Origin: Anaerosacchariphilus hominis
GTDB lineage: Bacteria > Bacillota > Clostridia > Lachnospirales > Lachnospiraceae
Direction: 5' to 3'
DNA: 64,000 nt
NCBI RefSeq assembly: GCF_014290175.1
Contig: NZ_JACOOR010000007.1
Span: 62,001 to 126,000, forward strand
The position numbers and the translations under genes were made by a program. Shown here one piece after another: positions 61,399 to 64,000 of this stretch; the first letter of the stretch is position 1, and every line of letters starts with the position of its first letter. The notes under the pieces are model-generated. The model saw only the letters and a program-made list of their open reading frames with translations, was not told where the DNA came from and did not search any database.

Positions 61399-62964
61399 AT
61401 GGATACGAAAATGTTTTGCTTTCAATGTGAACAGACCGCCGGATGCAGAGGTTGTACCGGAAATGCGGGAGTCTGCGGCAAGACCGCAGATGTGGCGGAT
61501 CTGCAGGATAAGCTGACGGGAGCCCTGATCGGGATGGCCCGGGCTGCAAAGGGAAAGCGGACAGAAAACTCGGATCAGCTGATTCTCGAGGGCCTGTTTA
61601 CCGCCGTGACCAATGTAAACTTTTATGATAAGACGGTTCAGGAACTGACAGATCGGGTTCACGGGGAGACTGCCCGGCTGGGAAGCGCCGTGCAGGACTA
61701 TAATATGAAACATCTCTGGGACGCCCAGGAAGATATTCGTTCCCTGAAAGCCCTGCTTCTCTTCGGCATCCGCGGCATGGCGGCCTACACTTACCACGCG
61801 GCTGTGCTGGGCTACCGCAGCGAGGAGGTCCAGAGCTTTTTCTACCGGGCTCTGATCGCCCTGGGAAATGATAGTCTGGACAGGAACGACCTGCTTCCAC
61901 TGGTCATGGAAACCGGAAAGGTGAACCTGACCTGTATGGAGCTGCTGGATAAGGCAAATACAGAGACTTTCGGCACACCGGTTCCCACGGAGGTTTCCCT
62001 GACTGTGGAAAAAGGCCCCTTTATCGTAATTACCGGTCATGAGCTCTATGACCTGAAGCTGTTGCTGGAACAGACGGCGGGAAAGGGCATCAACATCTAT
62101 ACCCATGGCGAGATGCTTCCGGCCCATGCTTATCCGGAGCTGAAGAAATATCCCCACCTGAAGGGCAATTTTGGAACCGCATGGCAGAACCAGCAAAAGG
62201 AATTCGCGGACATTCCCGCGCCAATCCTCTACACCACAAACTGTCTGATGCCGGTGAAAGACAGCTACCGGGATCGGGTATTTACCACGGAAGTGGTTTC
62301 CTATCCGGAAATGGTGCATATCGGCGGGGACAAGGACTTTACGCCGGTCATTGAGAAGGCCCTGGAGCTGGGAGGCTATGAGAGCGATCAGCACTTCACG
62401 GGAATCAACGGCGGCCATCAGGTGATGACAGGTTTTGGCCATGGTACGGTGCTTGGCGTGGCGGATAAGATCATCGATGGCGTGAAGAGCGGAGCCATCC
62501 GCCATTTTTTCCTGGTGGGCGGCTGCGACGGCGCGCGTCCGGGCCGGAACTACTACACGGATTTCGTGAAGCAGACGCCGAAGGATACCCTGATTCTGAC
62601 CCTGGCCTGCGGAAAATACCGGTTCAACGATCTGGATCTGGGCACCATTGACGGCCTGCCCCGGATTCTGGACATGGGTCAGTGCAATGATGCCTACAGT
62701 GCCATCCGTGTGGCGGTGGCCCTGGCAGATGCCTTCGGCTGTGGCGTCAACGACCTGCCCCTGTCCATGGTTCTGTCCTGGTACGAGCAGAAGGCGGTCT
62801 GCATCCTGCTGACCCTTCTGCATCTGGGTATCAGAGACATCCGCCTGGGCCCGACCCTGCCGGCCTTCGTATCCCCGAATGTGCTGCAGTATCTGGTAGA
62901 ACAATTCGGAATCAAGCCCATTACCACACCGGAAGAGGATTTAAAGGCGATTCTGGGAGAGTAA
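61399..62964 (+). CDS. hcp: Hybrid-cluster protein (hydroxylamine reductase)
   Basis: A 521-aa Hcp, linked to nitric-oxide and hydroxylamine stress in anaerobes. The N-terminal cluster cysteines are Cys7, 10, 16, 19 and 26 (MFCFQCEQTAGCRGCTGNAGVC). Hybrid-cluster ligands are in ITGHELYD, LYTTNCLMPV, LVGGCDGARPGRNYY and LTLACGKYRF. Length suits the short clostridial type. AAAGGAGG precedes the start. It stands alone; no reductase partner is adjacent. Confidence 0.95.
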   Translation: MDTKMFCFQCEQTAGCRGCTGNAGVCGKTADVADLQDKLTGALIGMARAAKGKRTENSDQLILEGLFTAVTNVNFYDKTVQELTDRVHGETARLGSAVQDYNMKHLWDAQEDIRSLKALLLFGIRGMAAYTYHAAVLGYRSEEVQSFFYRALIALGNDSLDRNDLLPLVMETGKVNLTCMELLDKANTETFGTPVPTEVSLTVEKGPFIVITGHELYDLKLLLEQTAGKGINIYTHGEMLPAHAYPELKKYPHLKGNFGTAWQNQQKEFADIPAPILYTTNCLMPVKDSYRDRVFTTEVVSYPEMVHIGGDKDFTPVIEKALELGGYESDQHFTGINGGHQVMTGFGHGTVLGVADKIIDGVKSGAIRHFFLVGGCDGARPGRNYYTDFVKQTPKDTLILTLACGKYRFNDLDLGTIDGLPRILDMGQCNDAYSAIRVAVALADAFGCGVNDLPLSMVLSWYEQKAVCILLTLLHLGIRDIRLGPTLPAFVSPNVLQYLVEQFGIKPITTPEEDLKAILGE

Positions 62965-63045
62965 AAGGATTCCTTCGGAAATAAATTGACGGAAAGAAGC
63001 TTCCCGATTAAAATAGAAGCAGTAAAAGAAAGGGAGGCGGATACC

Positions 63046-63315
63046 ATGTACTATGTACCCGAAGGAACCCGGGAGTGCGGCTTCTATGAATGTAAAAAAT
63101 GCGGCAACCGTTTTTTATCCCTGCAGACCATGCAGCGGATCCCATGCCCGGACTGCGCGATGGATATCGATTATGAGATCGGGCCGGACGAATCCATGGA
63201 GGATGTGACGGATACGGCGGAGCTCATCGAGAAGCTGGAGGGCGAGGAAGAGATCGAAAAAATGGACGGACTCTTAAGCCTAGCAGTCATCGGCGGCGAT
63301 TGCGAGTGGATCTAG
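63046..63315 (+). CDS. Small zinc-ribbon protein
   Basis: An 89-aa acidic protein with an N-terminal CxxC...CxxC ribbon (CKKCGNRF and CPDC). GGGAGG 8 nt upstream sets ATG 63046; the longer frame from 62986 lacks support. Function unknown; probably a metal-binding cytoplasmic protein. A strong terminator follows. Confidence 0.7.
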   Translation: MYYVPEGTRECGFYECKKCGNRFLSLQTMQRIPCPDCAMDIDYEIGPDESMEDVTDTAELIEKLEGEEEIEKMDGLLSLAVIGGDCEWI

Positions 63316-63363
63316 TGAAAAATTGCACAAAAAATAGAATTGAAAATTTGCAAAACTGACGAA

Positions 63364-63400
63364 AAAAGCAAGGAGCGACAAAAACTCCTTGCTTTTCTTT
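63364..63400 (+). terminator. Terminator after the zinc-ribbon gene
   Basis: A perfect 12-bp stem (63364-63375 with 63385-63396), 9-nt loop, T-rich tail. Confidence 0.85.
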
Positions 63401-63417
63401 GTCAGAAGGACTATGAT
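63389..63417 (+). promoter_or_regulatory. Probable promoter of the sugar-binding lipoprotein gene
   Basis: TTGCTT and TATGAT with 17-bp spacing. The -35 lies inside the upstream terminator stem. Confidence 0.45.
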
Positions 63418-63432
63418 AGAAACATAAGAACT

Positions 63433-63458
63433 GGAAACGTTTCCAATGAAACGTTTCC
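63433..63458. promoter_or_regulatory. Twin LacI-type operators
   Basis: GGAAACGTTTCC (63433-63444) and TGAAACGTTTCC (63447-63458): two palindromic sites centred on AAACGTTT, side by side, just after the -10 box. Such sites are bound by LacI/GalR-family repressors. Confidence 0.7.
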
Positions 63459-63506
63459 AAAACGGATTCCAACAAGGAATTCAACCATGAACGGGAGGAA
63501 ATCATT

Positions 63507-64000
63507 ATGAACAAGAAACTCTTAGCCCTGACACTGAGCGGCGCTCTGGCAGCTTCCATGCTGGCAGGCTGCGGCGGATCTTCCAACGGAGGAGACACGT
63601 CTACATCTACAGACACGAAGGCAGATACCACAGAAGCAAGCGGAGCAGAAGGCTCTGTATACTATCTGAATTTTAAACCGGAGCAGGATCAGCAGTGGCA
63701 GGATCTGGCAAAGGCTTATACCGAGGAGACCGGCGTACCGGTAACCGTTGTGACAGCGGCATCCGGTAACTATGAGACCACTTTGATGAGTGAGATGGGC
63801 AAGAGCGGCGCTCCGACCCTGTTCCAGGTAAACGGACCGGTGGGTCTGGCGAACTGGAAGGATTACTGCTATGACCTGGCAGGATCCGATATCTACGGAC
63901 AGCTGACCAGCGATAACTACGCGCTGAAGGAAGATGACACCGTATACGGCATCGCATATGTAATCGAGTCCTACGGACTGATTGTAAATAAGACACTGCT
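63507..64000 (+). CDS. Sugar ABC transporter substrate-binding lipoprotein (3' partial)
   Basis: The first ~164 residues of a family 1 extracellular solute-binding protein. A type II signal (lipobox LAGC) and Ser/Thr-rich linker are followed by YYLNFKPEQDQQWQDLAKAYTEETGVPVTVVTAASGNYETTL and APTLFQVNGPVGLANW, typical of MalE-like sugar binders. The frame is open to the window end. GGGAGG precedes ATG 63507. LacI-type operators upstream point to sugar-induced expression. Confidence 0.9.
   Translation, partial: MNKKLLALTLSGALAASMLAGCGGSSNGGDTSTSTDTKADTTEASGAEGSVYYLNFKPEQDQQWQDLAKAYTEETGVPVTVVTAASGNYETTLMSEMGKSGAPTLFQVNGPVGLANWKDYCYDLAGSDIYGQLTSDNYALKEDDTVYGIAYVIESYGLIVNKTL

Noticed and set aside
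61336..62904. A 522-aa minus-strand open frame
   Set aside because: Antisense shadow of hcp with no domain or start signal.
1..64000. Prophage, integrative element, tRNA or rRNA genes
   Set aside because: I looked for integrases, transposases, phage structural genes and tRNA-like cloverleafs and saw none.

Overview
The window looks like the chromosome of a spore-forming, anaerobic, fermentative Firmicute, most likely a gut Lachnospiraceae. Evidence: moderately high GC, strong AGGAGG ribosome sites, sigma-A promoters with extended -10 boxes, SpoVG and SpoVT, a GlgC/GlgD pair, a long-form PRPP synthetase, hybrid-cluster protein, D-lactate dehydrogenase, acetate kinase and two oxygen-sensitive glycyl radical enzymes (GREs). 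No phage, IS element, CRISPR array, tRNA or rRNA was found.

Region 1 (1-17.1 kb) is a carbohydrate island. A plus-strand operon carries an RbsC/AlsC-type permease (cut by the window edge), a DeoR regulator, GRE 1 with its activase, a ROK-like kinase with an unusual N-terminal extension, and two AlsE-like ketose-phosphate 3-epimerases. It meets a minus-strand operon of GRE 2, activase 2, deoxyribose-phosphate aldolase and a second DeoR regulator. An AraC regulator, L-fucose/D-arabinose isomerase and a class II ketose-bisphosphate aldolase follow. The layout resembles an allose-type operon (permease, epimerase, ROK kinase) with radical C-O lyases built in. The substrate cannot be read from the sequence.

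Region 2 (17.2-36.4 kb) is mostly housekeeping: a GT-C-like membrane protein, a two-component system whose kinase mRNA may be leaderless, and prs, dnaC-like, dnaD-like and murC with two tandem pairs of perfect DnaA boxes between dnaD and murC. Then come glgC-glgD-spoVG, pth-mfd, two PrsA-like foldase lipoproteins and two lineage-specific small proteins.

Region 3 (36.9-43.1 kb) is a cobalamin-riboswitch operon. It encodes a CbiK-type chelatase made as a surface lipoprotein, two small NEAT-like surface proteins and a BtuFCD/FecBCD-type ABC transporter. It looks like a surface metallo-tetrapyrrole or corrinoid capture and uptake system and is my main candidate for an under-described system.

Region 4 (43.2-64 kb) holds a GH25 lysozyme lipoprotein, a palindromic repeat, divergent ackA/ldhA around a likely Rex operator, and a TPP-riboswitch thi operon (thiSFGH, tenI-like, thiE, thiD, cytX; no thiC here). 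These are followed by a YbaK deacylase, an MNT-HEPN toxin-antitoxin pair, a MarR-controlled heterodimeric ABC exporter with one truncated subunit, spoVT, hcp, and the start of a sugar-binding lipoprotein gene behind twin LacI-type operators.
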